Assembly: GCF_020829625.1 (NCBI RefSeq)
Contig: NZ_JAIVFX010000017.1
Span: forward strand, 1-64,000
Reading direction: 5' to 3'
Length of the DNA stretch: 64,000 bases
From: Nostoc sp. XA010
Lineage (GTDB): Bacteria; Cyanobacteriota; Cyanobacteriia; Cyanobacteriales; Nostocaceae
The first letter of the stretch is position 1. The number at the start of each line of letters is the position of its first letter. Below, in pieces: positions 17,270 to 28,000 of this stretch. The position numbers and the translations under genes were made by a program. Below the pieces are notes generated by a model. The model had not been told where the DNA came from and did not search any database. It saw nothing but the letters and a program-made list of their open reading frames with translations.

Positions 17270-17884
17270 TTAATCTTTGGCTAAAACACCATTAAGGAAG
17301 ATATCAGCAAGTCCTTCTGCCATTTCCTGCATTTGTTGAGGGGAAGCGTCAGGTTCCATGATGGTGTTGTTGGAAAAACCTGCGATCGCAAACATTCCTA
17401 AAAAAACTTTGGCTACCAGCTTGGCATCCATTTTGCGATAAATGCCTTTATCCATCGCTGTTTGAAAAAATGCTTCGCCCACATCGGACATTTTGGTAAT
17501 GACTTCTAATTGAATGCGATCGCGCAAGTCGGGGTGAAACTGCACCTCCATAAAACAAACGCGCATTAAATCGGCATTTTTTTGGAAATTCCACATCCGG
17601 CGACGCATCACCTGAGCTACGGCTTTATAGCTGCCCATTTCACTTAATTCTGTTAGCAAATCTGTGAGAATCTCCACCCATCCACTCGTCGCTACTTCCA
17701 CCAAAATTGCCTTTTTATTGGGAAAATGACGAAATAGAGTGCCTTCAGCTACACTTGCCGCCTGTGCTAAATCGCGGGTAGTAGTGCCGTCAAATCCCTG
17801 AGCGGCGAACAACCGTTGTGCTGCCTGTAAAATCCGGGTGCGTGTCTGAGCTTCTGAGGGTGGGGAAGAATTAAAAACTCGCAT
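17270..17884 (-). CDS. TetR-family transcriptional regulator
   Basis: A 204-residue TetR-type repressor. Residues 15-60 form the HTH DNA-binding domain (TRILQAAQRLFAAQGFDGTTTRDLA, then VAEGTLFRHFPNKKAIL). The remaining 140 residues are the helical ligand-binding and dimer domain. The gene is divergent from the M16 peptidase pair (150 bases to the next ATG), so it may control that pair or itself; no operator palindrome was clear to me. The ligand is unknown. Confidence 0.85.
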   Translation of the reverse strand: MRVFNSSPPSEAQTRTRILQAAQRLFAAQGFDGTTTRDLAQAASVAEGTLFRHFPNKKAILVEVATSGWVEILTDLLTELSEMGSYKAVAQVMRRRMWNFQKNADLMRVCFMEVQFHPDLRDRIQLEVITKMSDVGEAFFQTAMDKGIYRKMDAKLVAKVFLGMFAIAGFSNNTIMEPDASPQQMQEMAEGLADIFLNGVLAKD

Positions 17885-18033
17885 AACAGTTAAGGTGAGA
17901 TTTGCGGAACACGATTTGTAGCATTATTGTCTAACGTCAAGTAAAAAAGCCTAACAAGCTTAATACAAGATTAACGTCTTTTTGCTACGTACCTAGTTTT
18001 TTAGGTAGTGTAACTTTATCTTAATTTGCGCTT

Positions 18034-19689
18034 ATGAACCAGATCAGTCGGTCAATTTTAGATTTTAGATTGGGGATTTTGGATTGGTCAGATAAAGTAT
18101 CTGTCATATTGCGGCGGTTGTTTGTCGCTTCGTTGGCTTTGATTATCCTCTGGTGCGGATTGCTGCCAGAAATTGCTCTGGCTCAAACTCAGACCGCACC
18201 CCCTCCCCAAAGAGTGCTGCAACCTACAAAAACTCAAACTCCACCAGTTCAAAGTTCGATTCAACCTTATCTGAATCGAGTTATCAAGGAGTTAACGGAG
18301 TTTCGCCTCGACAATGGTCTTAAATTCATTGTCTTGGAACGACATCAAGCGCCTGTAGTTTCTTTTATTACTTATGCTAATGTCGGTGGTGTAGATGAGC
18401 CAGATGGCAAAACTGGTGTAGCTCACTTTCTAGAACATTTGGCGTTTAAAGGTACAACGCGAATTGGTACAGAAGACTACAAGGCAGAAAAACCTCTATT
18501 AGAAACCTTAGAACGGTTGGATGCTGAAATTAAAACAGCGAAAGCCGATGGCAAAAAAGATGAGGTTGCTCGGTTAGAAGCTGAGTTTAAGCAAGTGGAA
18601 TCGCAAGCAGGCAAGCTTGTTAAGCAAAACGAATTGGGTCAAATTGTCGAACAAGCGGGAGGTGTGGGTTTAAATGCCAATACTTCAACTGAAGCTACCC
18701 GTTATTTGTACAGTTTTCCTGCTAATAAGCTGGAACTTTGGATGTCGCTGGAGTCGGAACGATTTCTCGATCCTGTAATTCGTCGTGAGTTTTATAAAGA
18801 GAAAGATGTAATTTTAGAAGAACGACGGATGCGGATAGAGAATTCACCTATTGGATTGATGGTGGAGAAATTTATTGATACTGCTTACAAAGTTCATCCA
18901 TACAGGCGGCCGGTGATTGGTTATGACGAAGATATCCGCAACTTGACACCTGAAGATGTGCAAAAGTTTTTTGATACTCACTACGTACCAAGTAATTTAA
19001 CCATTGCCATTGTCGGAGATGTTAACCCGACTGAGGTAAAAAAACTGGCGCAAACTTATTTTGGCCGCTATCCGGCAAAAACCAAAGCTGTTGAAGAAAT
19101 CCCGGTGGAACCGTCACAACAACAAACACGGGAAGTTACTTTACAGTTACCTTCTCAACCCTGGTATTTAGAAGGTTATCATCGTCCGGCAATTACCCAT
19201 CCAGATAATGCAGTCTATGAAATCATTGGCAGTTTATTAAGTAATGGACGCACATCGCGGTTGTATAAGTCTTTGGTAGAAAGGCAACGTTTGGCGCTAA
19301 ATGCTCAAGGTTTTAGCGGATTTCCTGGAGATAAATACCCAAACCTGATGTTATTCTATGCTCTCACGGCTCCTGGTCATACGGTTGATGAGTTGGCGGT
19401 AGCTTTGCGCCAAGAAATTGACAAATTAAAAACTGAGCCTGTAGCTAGGGTTGATTTGGAACGAGTGAAAACCCAAGCAAGGGCGGGTTTGTTACGTACC
19501 CTCGATTCAAATATGGGGATGGCTCAACAATTGTTGGAATATGAGGTGAAAACTGGCTCTTGGCGGAATTTGTTTAAGCAGTTGGATGATATTTCGGCGG
19601 TGACAACGGCTGATATTGTGCGGGTGGCAAAGGAGACGTTTACGCCGAAAAATCGCACGATTGGGAAGTTGTTGTCGAAAGAAGGATAA
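18034..19689 (+). CDS. M16 family zinc peptidase (catalytic subunit)
   Basis: A 551-residue insulinase/M16 peptidase. Residues 28-50 form a signal peptide ending in ALA (IALAQTQ), so it is exported. The inverted zinc motif HFLEH is intact (His131, Glu134, His135), with a downstream Glu in the NTSTEATRY helix. Between them lies an extra charged, coiled segment of about 50 residues. The C-terminal half is the second M16 domain with the RxxY-like SRLYKSLV region. The next gene is an M16 protein without the zinc motif, so the two probably form a heterodimer as in mitochondrial MPP and bacterial relatives. Confidence 0.85.
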   Translation: MNQISRSILDFRLGILDWSDKVSVILRRLFVASLALIILWCGLLPEIALAQTQTAPPPQRVLQPTKTQTPPVQSSIQPYLNRVIKELTEFRLDNGLKFIVLERHQAPVVSFITYANVGGVDEPDGKTGVAHFLEHLAFKGTTRIGTEDYKAEKPLLETLERLDAEIKTAKADGKKDEVARLEAEFKQVESQAGKLVKQNELGQIVEQAGGVGLNANTSTEATRYLYSFPANKLELWMSLESERFLDPVIRREFYKEKDVILEERRMRIENSPIGLMVEKFIDTAYKVHPYRRPVIGYDEDIRNLTPEDVQKFFDTHYVPSNLTIAIVGDVNPTEVKKLAQTYFGRYPAKTKAVEEIPVEPSQQQTREVTLQLPSQPWYLEGYHRPAITHPDNAVYEIIGSLLSNGRTSRLYKSLVERQRLALNAQGFSGFPGDKYPNLMLFYALTAPGHTVDELAVALRQEIDKLKTEPVARVDLERVKTQARAGLLRTLDSNMGMAQQLLEYEVKTGSWRNLFKQLDDISAVTTADIVRVAKETFTPKNRTIGKLLSKEG

Positions 19690-19734
19690 GAGAAACGAAC
19701 CGCAGAGGCGCAGAGGGCGCAAAGGTAGAGAGAT

Positions 19735-21252
19735 ATGCAGAGGTTTAAGGTGAAGGGTAAAAGGCAGATAGCGTTGAAAATCAAAAATGGGAAAGGGTTA
19801 ATTTATGCTTTGGTTGGTGTTTTTGCGTGTTTACTTTTAACTTGTAATTTTTCTCTGGCGGCGACGGCTGAGGCAAAGCACTATACTCAGTTGCAGCTAC
19901 CAGCGCTACCTGAAATTAAGATACCAAAGTATGAGCGGTTTGTGCTTCAAAACGGCTTGATTGTCTATTTGATGGAGGATCACGAATTACCGTTGGTGAA
20001 TGGAACGGCGTTTGTGCGGACAGGAAATCGCTTGGAACCACAACGAAAAGTTGGTTTAGCTGGTTTTACAGGCGCGGTGATGCGAACTGGAGGAACTAAG
20101 AAGCATTCGGCTGATGAACTCAACGAGATATTGGAACAACGCGCGGCATCTGTGGAAGCTAGTATTGGTGAAGCTTCTGGTGGTGCTAGCTTTGACGCAC
20201 TGAGTGAAGATTTAGAAACGGTGTTTGGGCTGTTTGCCGAGGTGCTGCGATCGCCAGTATTTGCTCAAGAAAAGCTAGACTTGGCTAAGACACAGGCTAA
20301 GGGTGGCATTGCTCGTCGCAATGACGATCCAGATAGTATTGCTAGTCGAGAATTTAAGAAATTGATCTATGGGAAAGATAGTCCTTATGCTCGCACGATA
20401 GAGTATACAACGGTAGATCAGGTTGAGCGTGAGGATTTGCTCAAGTTTTATCAACAATATTTCCACCCCAATAATATGATTTTAGGGATTGTGGGGGATT
20501 TTGATTCCAAGAAAATGCGATCGCTCATTCAAGCTAATTTTGGCGACTGGAACCGCAACCCAGGCATTGCTAAACCTAAATTACCAAACGTTTCGCCAGC
20601 TAATCCAGGTGGAGTCTTTTTTGTCAATCAGCCACAATTAACACAAAGTAGTGTGCTTATTGGCCATTTAGGTGGACGGTTTGACAATCCTGATTATGCG
20701 GCGCTGGATGTATTGAATGGGGTTTTAAGTGGATTTGGTGGACGCTTATTTAATGAAGTGCGATCGCGTCAAGGTTTAGCTTACTCTGTTTATGGCGAGT
20801 GGAGTCCTCGCTACGACTATCCTGGCATGTTTATTGCTGGTGGACAAACGCGATCGGATGCTACCGTCCAGTTTGTTAAAGCCTTACAAAGTGAAATCAA
20901 GCGTATCCAAACTCAAAGAGTTACAGCAAAAGAACTCGCTTTTGCCAAAGAGTCTACACTCAACTCCTTTGTATTTAACTTTCAAGACCCTGGTCAAACC
21001 TTATCACGGTTGATGCGATACGAATATTACGGCTATCCTGCTGATTTTCTCTTTCGCTATCAAAAAGCCGTCGCCGCCACCACAGCTGCTGATGTGCAAC
21101 GAGTAGCACGAGAATACCTCAAGCCAGAAAAGATAGTAACTCTAGTGGTAGGGAATCAAACCGCTATTCAACCGCCATTGACGCAGCTAGCAGTAAAGGT
21201 GACACCAATAGATGTAACGATTCCTGGTTCGCAACCACAGGTGAAGAATTAA
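19735..21252 (+). CDS. M16 family protein lacking the zinc motif (partner subunit)
   Basis: A 505-residue M16 homologue with an N-terminal hydrophobic signal (LIYALVGVFACLLLTCNFSLAA). Where the HxxEH motif should be it reads VGLAGFTGAVMRTGGTKK, so it cannot hold catalytic zinc. The C-terminal substrate-binding features (GGRLFNEVRSRQGLAYSVYG) are well kept. It starts 45 bases after the catalytic gene. By analogy with known M16 heterodimers it should bind substrate and complement the active subunit. A terminator follows at 21397. Confidence 0.85.
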   Translation: MQRFKVKGKRQIALKIKNGKGLIYALVGVFACLLLTCNFSLAATAEAKHYTQLQLPALPEIKIPKYERFVLQNGLIVYLMEDHELPLVNGTAFVRTGNRLEPQRKVGLAGFTGAVMRTGGTKKHSADELNEILEQRAASVEASIGEASGGASFDALSEDLETVFGLFAEVLRSPVFAQEKLDLAKTQAKGGIARRNDDPDSIASREFKKLIYGKDSPYARTIEYTTVDQVEREDLLKFYQQYFHPNNMILGIVGDFDSKKMRSLIQANFGDWNRNPGIAKPKLPNVSPANPGGVFFVNQPQLTQSSVLIGHLGGRFDNPDYAALDVLNGVLSGFGGRLFNEVRSRQGLAYSVYGEWSPRYDYPGMFIAGGQTRSDATVQFVKALQSEIKRIQTQRVTAKELAFAKESTLNSFVFNFQDPGQTLSRLMRYEYYGYPADFLFRYQKAVAATTAADVQRVAREYLKPEKIVTLVVGNQTAIQPPLTQLAVKVTPIDVTIPGSQPQVKN

Positions 21253-21595
21253 TTTGCGCTATTAACAAGGTATCCTCCTCTAGATTTGCTGGCAATCAGC
21301 GTGATGTTATGCGTACTTGTGATAATTTCGGTCATTATCGGGAAATGACTGAGGAGAAATTGTAGTAAGCAGTAGAAACTAAATCAGGAACCAAAGCCTC
21401 TGGAGTTTCCAGAGGTTTTTTTTTAAATTACACTTTTTTAGGAGCGATCGCCCCATACACTTCAATAAAGAGCTTTTTAAGCAGGCGATATCTGACGGCA
21501 AACTGCTGTGTATCCAAGCATCGGAAAATTGCAGCAAACAATTGTTGCATTAACTGGAGTAAGCTAAATTTACGTTTGAGCTACTGGGAGTGGAG
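21253..21595 (+). other. Spacer with a mini-ORF and terminator
   Basis: It holds a short open frame (ATG 21309 to TAG 21365, 18 residues, starting MRTCDNFGHYREM) that I cannot assign, then a strong terminator. The open frame extends upstream without a start codon. Its codons look protein-like, but there is no ribosome-binding site, so it may be chance. Confidence 0.2.
21397..21424 (+). terminator. Rho-independent terminator after the M16 pair
   Basis: Stem CCTCTGGA (21397-21404) and TCCAGAGG (21408-21415) with a 3-base loop, directly followed by nine T residues. A classic intrinsic terminator. Confidence 0.85.
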
Positions 21596-22237
21596 ATGAT
21601 GTTGTTGGAATTAAAGCGCATCCATGTTCCACCAGGACAAAGAGTGCTACTGCGAGATGTAACCTGGCAGGAATTGGAAGCAATTCTAGAAGATTTAGGA
21701 GAGCATCGTGCTGCACGAATTGCTTATGACAGGGGAATACTGGAGATTATGGCACCACCGCCAGAACATGAATATGACAAAGAAATTATTAGTGATTTAG
21801 TCAAAGCGCTTCTGGAAGAGCTAAATACTGAGTTTATCAGCCTTGGCTCTACCACTTTCAAAAATCAAGTAATGGCTCAAGGTATAGAACCTGATCAATG
21901 TTTCTATATAAAAAATGAAGCCAAGATTCGTGGCAAGAAGCGACTAGATTTAACAGTAGATCCTCCTCCAGATTTAGCTCTAGAAGTTGATATTACTTCT
22001 CGCACTCATCCTAATATCTATGAAGCTTTAAAAGTACCTGAGCTTTGGCGTTTTGATAAAGGAAAGCTCCAAATTAATGTTCTGCAAGACGGACATTATG
22101 TAGAGTCTCAGCAAAGCCTAAATTTTCCTAAATTTAAACTACTTGAAACGATTCCCCAATATCTAGAGCAAAGTACAACAGCAGGCAAAAATGCAACACT
22201 CAAAGCTTTTCGTCTTTGGGTACAAAAGCAGATATAA
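21596..22237 (+). CDS. Uma2 family (DUF820) PD-(D/E)XK-like protein
   Basis: About 213 residues of the Uma2/DUF820 family, very common in cyanobacteria. The core is restriction-endonuclease-like: GILEIMAPPPEHEYDKEII, EPDQCFYIKN, then DLALEVDITS, where the D and E of ALEVD are candidate metal ligands. No biochemical role is established for most members. ATG 21596 has a GGAG five bases upstream; 21590 (GTG) and 21599 (ATG) are alternatives. It stands alone. Confidence 0.8.
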   Translation: MMLLELKRIHVPPGQRVLLRDVTWQELEAILEDLGEHRAARIAYDRGILEIMAPPPEHEYDKEIISDLVKALLEELNTEFISLGSTTFKNQVMAQGIEPDQCFYIKNEAKIRGKKRLDLTVDPPPDLALEVDITSRTHPNIYEALKVPELWRFDKGKLQINVLQDGHYVESQQSLNFPKFKLLETIPQYLEQSTTAGKNATLKAFRLWVQKQI

Positions 22238-22302
22238 CAGTAAGACTGAATAATTCGTAATTGATTTTGGGTACAGAGCCAATACGGTTCAGTTAAGGAA
22301 AG

Positions 22303-22367
22303 AGACACGATAAATCGCCATCTTTACAATAATTAGTTTTTTGTAGAGACGGCGATTTATCGCGTCT
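22303..22367. repeat. Dispersed palindrome of GCGATTTATCGC type
   Basis: Two 21-bp arms (22303-22323 and 22347-22367), complementary with two mismatches, around a 23-base loop. The core GATAAATCGCC/GGCGATTTATC is a palindromic word seen at many gene ends in Nostoc genomes. It may end the Uma2 transcript. Confidence 0.65.
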
Positions 22368-22442
22368 TTGTGATATATAATTTTCATCAAAAAAATCCGA
22401 AGCGTATTAAAAAGCCTACTACTCAATATGTAATTAGCATTA

Positions 22443-22468
22443 GGGGCGCACAGCTACCTGTACGCCCC
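22443..22468 (-). terminator. Hairpin downstream of rpmB
   Basis: Arms GGGGCGCACAG (22443-22453) and CTGTACGCCCC (22458-22468) with one mismatch and a 4-base loop, 18 bases past the rpmB stop. No T run follows. The same GGGGCGCAC core recurs near 56311. Confidence 0.45.
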
Positions 22469-22486
22469 GAATCACCTGTATTTCAC

Positions 22487-22723
22487 TTAGTAATGATTTA
22501 GGTTAATACCAGCTTCTTTTGCCATTGCTTCTAACCCATTAATTTGTAGGGTTTTGATTGCTTTGGTAGACAACTTTAACTTCACCCAACGATTTCCAGC
22601 TTCCCACCAAACACGCTTGCTTTGCAGATTAGCGTGCTGAAGGCGTTTAGTACGGCGGTGGGAGTGGGAAACAGCAAAGGCGTTATTTGCCTTCTTACCA
22701 GTTAGTTCACAGCGACGCGACAT
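22487..22723 (-). CDS. rpmB: 50S ribosomal protein L28
   Basis: A 78-residue basic protein of normal L28 length. MSRRCELTGKKANNAFAVSHSHRRTKR at the start and the WVKLKLSTKAIKTL stretch are diagnostic. It is part of the large ribosomal subunit. It stands alone on the minus strand, between repeats on both sides. Confidence 0.95.
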   Translation of the reverse strand: MSRRCELTGKKANNAFAVSHSHRRTKRLQHANLQSKRVWWEAGNRWVKLKLSTKAIKTLQINGLEAMAKEAGINLNHY

Positions 22724-22785
22724 AGCAAGTATCTCCAGATTGTTATTTTAATACAGCCTTTCCATTTTAGGTCTTAGGCAACAGA

Positions 22786-22862
22786 AGTGGGGAGTGGGGA
22801 GATGAGGGAGCAGGGGAAGCAAGGGGAGAAATAACTCCTAACTCCAAACTCCTAACTCCTAA
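22786..22862. repeat. G-rich run plus CTCCTAA heptamer STRR
   Basis: A G-rich run (22786-22826) is followed by four 7-bp units (CTCCTAA, CTCCAAA, CTCCTAA, CTCCTAA; 22835-22862) just after the htpG stop. The same heptamer recurs beside eno at 35154. Confidence 0.8.
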
Positions 22863-22868
22863 CTATTC

Positions 22869-24857
22869 TTACTTACTAGCTTGTTCTGTCAACTTGGTAA
22901 GTACCTCATTCGATCGCTCGACGAAAGATTTCATCCCTTCAGCGTCAAATCCTTTCTGAGACATCAGCGCTAAATCGTAAACGTGTTGGCAAATCAAGTT
23001 CACTAACTGATCTGTAGGCGATTGACCGTCACCTTGAATAATACTACCTTGGTTAAGATTTGCCAGATTTTGAATCAACGGGTGAGCAGTATTCACCAGC
23101 AAAACGTGATCTTCGGGAAATTCTACTGACTGCTGCTGCATCATCATGGCGTTCATTTCCCGCATACGGCGGAGAATCTCTGGTAGAAGCACGATCGCAG
23201 GTGGTGTACCATGAGGATCGTCTGATTTTAAAGCTTCGGTGCGGATATTGAGTTTGGGTTTATTGAGAGATTTCTCAAATAACTCTTTGATTGTCTCACT
23301 CCGAGTTTTATTCGTCTTGGGATCGACAATTTCCTTATCTTTATCTTGTTCCAGCAGAGTATTATCTAAATCTGAGTCTACGCGCGTAAACTTCACATCC
23401 TGATATTCCCGTTCTAGGAAGTTGATAAAGTGGGTGTCGATGAAGGAGTCCATAAACAGGACTTCCAAGCCTTGATTTTTGTGCAGTTCTATGTATGTAG
23501 CTTGGGTTGCTTCATCAGTGCTGTAGAAAACCCGGTTTTCGTTACGTTCTTTGTTACGTTCTAGATACTCTTTCAGCGTGGTGTAAGGAGCGCTGGGTGC
23601 TGAGTCAGAACTGGGTGAAGGAGTAACATCTTGCCAAGCATCCCCGTCTGAAGACTGAACTTCAACTACTGGAGTTTCAGCAGCAACTTTTTCTGTCAGT
23701 TTGGCGGTGGTGCGGAAGACGATGATATCTTCAATTTGTTTTTTGAATTTCTCGTCGTTGAGAACGCCGAATTTTACAAAAGTACCAAGATCCTTCCAAG
23801 CGCTAATGTATTGTTCGCGGTTGTCGCGGAAAAGTTCTTTGAGGCGATCGCCTACTTTTTTGGCAATGTAATCACCAATTCTCCGCACGGTGCGATCGCC
23901 TTGCAAAGCACTACGCGATACGTTCAGAGGAATATCGGTACTATCAATCACACCCCGCATTGGAGTCAGAAATTGCGGGATAATTTCTTCGCAGTTGTCG
24001 CTAACAAAAACTTGATTGCAAAATAGCTTGATTTGCCCTTTCGTAACATCTACATCCGGCCTCATTTTCGGGAAATATAGAATCCCGTTGATGATAAAGG
24101 GATAGTCAGTATTTAAATGTACCCACAACAGAGGTTCTTCCTGAAAAGGGTACAAGTAGCGGTAAAACTCTAAATAATCTTCTTGACTCAGATTACTCGG
24201 AGACTCTCGCCACGGTGCTTTTTGCTTATTTAATACTTCACCTTCCAGTTTTATCGGTACTGGCAAGAAATCACAGTAGGTCTTGACAAGATTCTTGATC
24301 CGTGCAGACTCTAAAAACTCCTCTTCTTCTCCTTGCAGGCTAAGAGTAATAGTAGTGCCGCGAGTTGTCCGGGGCGATTCTTCTAGGGTGAAAGCTGGGG
24401 AACCATCGCAAGTCCAGTGAACTGCCTGCGCTCCTTCTTGGTATGACAGCGTATCAATTTCTACCTTTTGCGCCACCATGAAGGAAGAGTAGAAACCAAG
24501 TCCGAAGTGACCAATTATCGGTTGATCTGATTTGCCTTCATATTTATGAATAAATTCTTCAGCACTAGAGAAGGCAACTTGATTGATATATTTCTTAACT
24601 TCATCTGCGGTCATCCCGATACCGTTATCGGAGATGGAGAGAGTTTTCTTATCTTTGTCAATGGCAATTTCAATTTCTGGTTCGCCGATATCTCCAGCAT
24701 AGTCTCCGGCGCGGGATACCATTTTCAGCTTTTGGATGGCGTCTACAGCGTTGGATACCAGTTCCCGCAAGAAGATTTGGTGGTCTGAGTAAAGCGATTT
24801 TTTAATGATCGGGAAAATATTCTCAGTATGAATACTGATAGTGCCTTGTTCTAGCAT
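22869..24857 (-). CDS. htpG: Molecular chaperone HtpG (Hsp90)
   Basis: A 662-residue bacterial Hsp90. The N-terminal ATPase domain has LRELVSNAVDAIQKL, SISDNGIGMT and IGHFGLGFYSSFMVA; the middle domain has SRSALQGDRTVRRIG; the C-terminal dimerisation domain follows. In cyanobacteria HtpG supports heat and oxidative-stress survival and phycobilisome assembly. It stands alone. The 200 bases before the start (24858-25045) show no clear CIRCE element (TTAGCACTC-N9-GAGTGCTAA), so heat control, if any, is by other means. Confidence 0.95.
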   Translation of the reverse strand: MLEQGTISIHTENIFPIIKKSLYSDHQIFLRELVSNAVDAIQKLKMVSRAGDYAGDIGEPEIEIAIDKDKKTLSISDNGIGMTADEVKKYINQVAFSSAEEFIHKYEGKSDQPIIGHFGLGFYSSFMVAQKVEIDTLSYQEGAQAVHWTCDGSPAFTLEESPRTTRGTTITLSLQGEEEEFLESARIKNLVKTYCDFLPVPIKLEGEVLNKQKAPWRESPSNLSQEDYLEFYRYLYPFQEEPLLWVHLNTDYPFIINGILYFPKMRPDVDVTKGQIKLFCNQVFVSDNCEEIIPQFLTPMRGVIDSTDIPLNVSRSALQGDRTVRRIGDYIAKKVGDRLKELFRDNREQYISAWKDLGTFVKFGVLNDEKFKKQIEDIIVFRTTAKLTEKVAAETPVVEVQSSDGDAWQDVTPSPSSDSAPSAPYTTLKEYLERNKERNENRVFYSTDEATQATYIELHKNQGLEVLFMDSFIDTHFINFLEREYQDVKFTRVDSDLDNTLLEQDKDKEIVDPKTNKTRSETIKELFEKSLNKPKLNIRTEALKSDDPHGTPPAIVLLPEILRRMREMNAMMMQQQSVEFPEDHVLLVNTAHPLIQNLANLNQGSIIQGDGQSPTDQLVNLICQHVYDLALMSQKGFDAEGMKSFVERSNEVLTKLTEQASK

Positions 24858-25045
24858 AATTGGTAATTCTTCGATGTTAGTATCTGAAATGATGATAGTG
24901 GTTAATACAGCGTAACCCTCTGTTTCCCAGAATAAACCCGGAGAATAAAGAAGGGCACGATACCAATTAGGATTTTAAAAGCATAGCTTAGGCGATCGCA
25001 CCTTTTTTGAGCGTTGTTTGCCCCCATTTTCTTATTCGGATTTCC

Positions 25046-25091
25046 CTACCCCTTCAATCCTCGCCGGAAGTGAGGCGAGGGAATGGGGTAG
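25046..25091 (-). terminator. Hairpin downstream of metH
   Basis: A two-part stem: CTACCCC (25046-25052) pairs with GGGGTAG (25085-25091), and inside it CCTCGCC pairs with GGCGAGG. It begins 5 bases after the metH stop on the minus strand. No T run, but stable. Confidence 0.6.
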
Positions 25092-25095
25092 AATT

Positions 25096-28000
25096 CTACG
25101 CGCTAAAGTATTTTGCTAACGGGTGGTAAGCAATAATCGCAGTAGTAGACTGCTCTGGATAAAGTTGTTCACTTTCATCCATATACAAGTTAATCCTGTC
25201 AGTCTGCAATAACTCCAGTTGCTTATACTGGTCTTGGATATTTGGACAAGCTGGATACCCAAAACTATACCGTGAGCCACGATAGCGTTGTGCTAATATA
25301 TCCCGAATATTGTCAGGTTCCTCAGCAGTAAAACCTAACTCGCGGCGGATTCTGGCGTGTGTCCATTCAGCCACAGCCTCTGCAACCTGCACCGCCATTC
25401 CGTGGAAATACAGATAATCAGTGTATTGATTGGCAGCAAACAGCTTTTGGGCGAACTCTGTGGCAATTTCACCTACAGTCACCGCCTGCATGGGGAAGAC
25501 ATCAATAATTCCCGATTCCTTCGGTGCAAAGAAATCTGCTATGCACAGCCGCCTTAAAGACTTCTGTCTGGGAAACTCGAAAGTCGCAACCTGTTGTGAT
25601 TGACTTTCTGAGTCATATATATGTAGAGAATTGCCCTCGGCTTGACAAGGGAAATACCCATAAATCACTTGGGGATGTAACAGATTCTCCTCAATAATTC
25701 GCTGTTTCCAAGTTTCTAAAATTGGGTATACTTTCTCAGCCAAGAAAGCCTGATATTCTTCCTTAGATTGTTCCTTTGGTTTGCGGAATTGCCATTGTCC
25801 AGCAACTAAAGCTTGTAAATCTAAGTGCCAGAATATTTCCTCGATGGGAATATCACTAGGCTGCAACAACTTCGTTCCCCAGAAAGGTGGCGTGGGACGT
25901 TCAATATCTATCGCCACGGCTTCGGAACGTCTCGTATCTACTACTTTTGGTTCAGCAGATGTTTTTTCAGCAGTTGTAGCTTTTGGTTCTTTGTGACCAT
26001 TTGTCGAAACTTCAGCCGTTTCGACTTCATTCAAAAATCCCTGCAAATCTTCCCAGTTATTAGTTGCCTTTGCTGGCATTAATTTATCCATGAAGTGCAA
26101 GTCAGAAAAGGCATCTTTGCCATAAACAACTTTACCTTTATAGGTATTTTGGCAATCTTCATAGACAAACTTGGGAGTCAGCGCCGCACCACCTAATATC
26201 ACGGGGACACTAATTCCCTTTTCGTTGAATACCTCCAAGTTCTCTTTCATGAAGGCGGTGGATTTTACCAGCAAACCACTCATAGCAATACAATCAGCTT
26301 TGTGCTGTTCGTAAGCGTTGATGATGTTTTCCACCGGCTGTTTAATTCCCAGGTTAATCACCTTGTAGCCGTTGTTGGATAAGATGATATCCACCAAGTT
26401 TTTACCAATGTCGTGGACATCGCCTTTGACTGTGGCAATGATAAAGGTTCCCTTGGCATTGTTGCCCGATTCTGATTTTTCCATGAACGGTTCTAGAAAC
26501 GCAACAGCCGCTTTCATGGTTTCCGCAGATTGCAAGACGAAGGGTAGCTGCATTTGTCCAGAACCAAACAATTCCCCGACAACTTTCATGCCATCTAGCA
26601 GAAAAGTGTTGATAATCTCCAAGGGAGGATGTTCTTCTAAGGCTTTTTTGAGATGTTCTTCTAAGCCAATGCGTTCGCCGTCGATGATGTGGCGTTTGAG
26701 ACGTTCTGGGATGGGGAGACTTTCATCTAAGGAGCGATCGCGTTTTGTCGTTACCCCAGCAAACACTGTGGTAAGCTCTCCCAAGGGATCGTAAACGCAA
26801 ACATCACCCTCAAATTTCCGTTCGTCATAAATCAACTGGCGACAAATTTCTTGATGGCGGGCGTCAATCTTAGATAACGGTAAAATTTTGTTAGCACTGA
26901 CAATCGCTGCATCCATTCCCGCCGTTGTTGCTTCGTGCAAAAATACCGAGTTCAGCACCATCCGCGAGGCTGGATTCAAACCAAAGGAAATATTGGAAAC
27001 ACCCAAAATCACATGACATCCAGGCAATTCTTCACGAATCCGCCGGATAGATTCAATTGTGGCTTTACCGTTTTCTCGGTCTTCTTCAATCCCGGTGGAA
27101 ATTGGTAACGCTAGGGTATCAAAGAATATTTCTGTGGGTGGTATGCCATATTCTACAGCTTGACGGTATGCGCGTTGTGCGATCGCAAACTTTTTATCTG
27201 CTGTCCGCGCCATCCCATCTTCATCGATAGTACCAATAACTACACCAGCACCGTATTTTTTCGCTAACTCCAGCACCTTCAAAAAGCGCGGTTCTCCATC
27301 TTCATAGTTGGTGGAGTTCAGCAAACACTTACCACCGGCAACCTTTAAACCCGCCTCCATTTTTTCCCATTCGGTGGAGTCGAGCATTAAAGGTAATGTC
27401 ACATTATTAACAATGCGCGAAACTAATTCGTGCATATCGCGCACGCCGTCGCGTCCTACATAATCGACGTTGACATCAAGGATATGTGCGCCTTCTTTGA
27501 CTTGCGCCCTCGCCATTGAAACGAGTCCATCCCAATCTTCGCCATTTAGCAAATCGCGGCACTTCTTGGAACCACTGGCGTTGAGACGTTCGCCAACAAT
27601 TAAGAAAGAATTATCTTGGTCGTAAGGCTGAGTTGTGTAAATTGATGCTGCTGCTGGTTCTAAGCTAGGATGCCTAACTTTTGGCTTTAGGTCTTTAGCA
27701 AGTTCTGCCAATTGTTGAATGTGTTCTGGACGTGTCCCACAGCAACCCCCGATCACTTGGACACCCAAATCTTCAACAAAATGCATCAATGACATCCGTA
27801 ATTCCAACGGTGTCAGGCGGTAGTGCGCTTGACCGCCGACGTTCTCAGGTAAACCCGCGTTGGGTATACAGGAAACGATGAATGGTGAATGTTCTGCCAA
27901 ATACTTGATATGTGGTTTCATCAAGTCTGGGCCTGTGGCGCAGTTTAGACCGAGAATATCTATTGGGTAATGTTCCAGAATTGTCACCACAGCGCTGATT

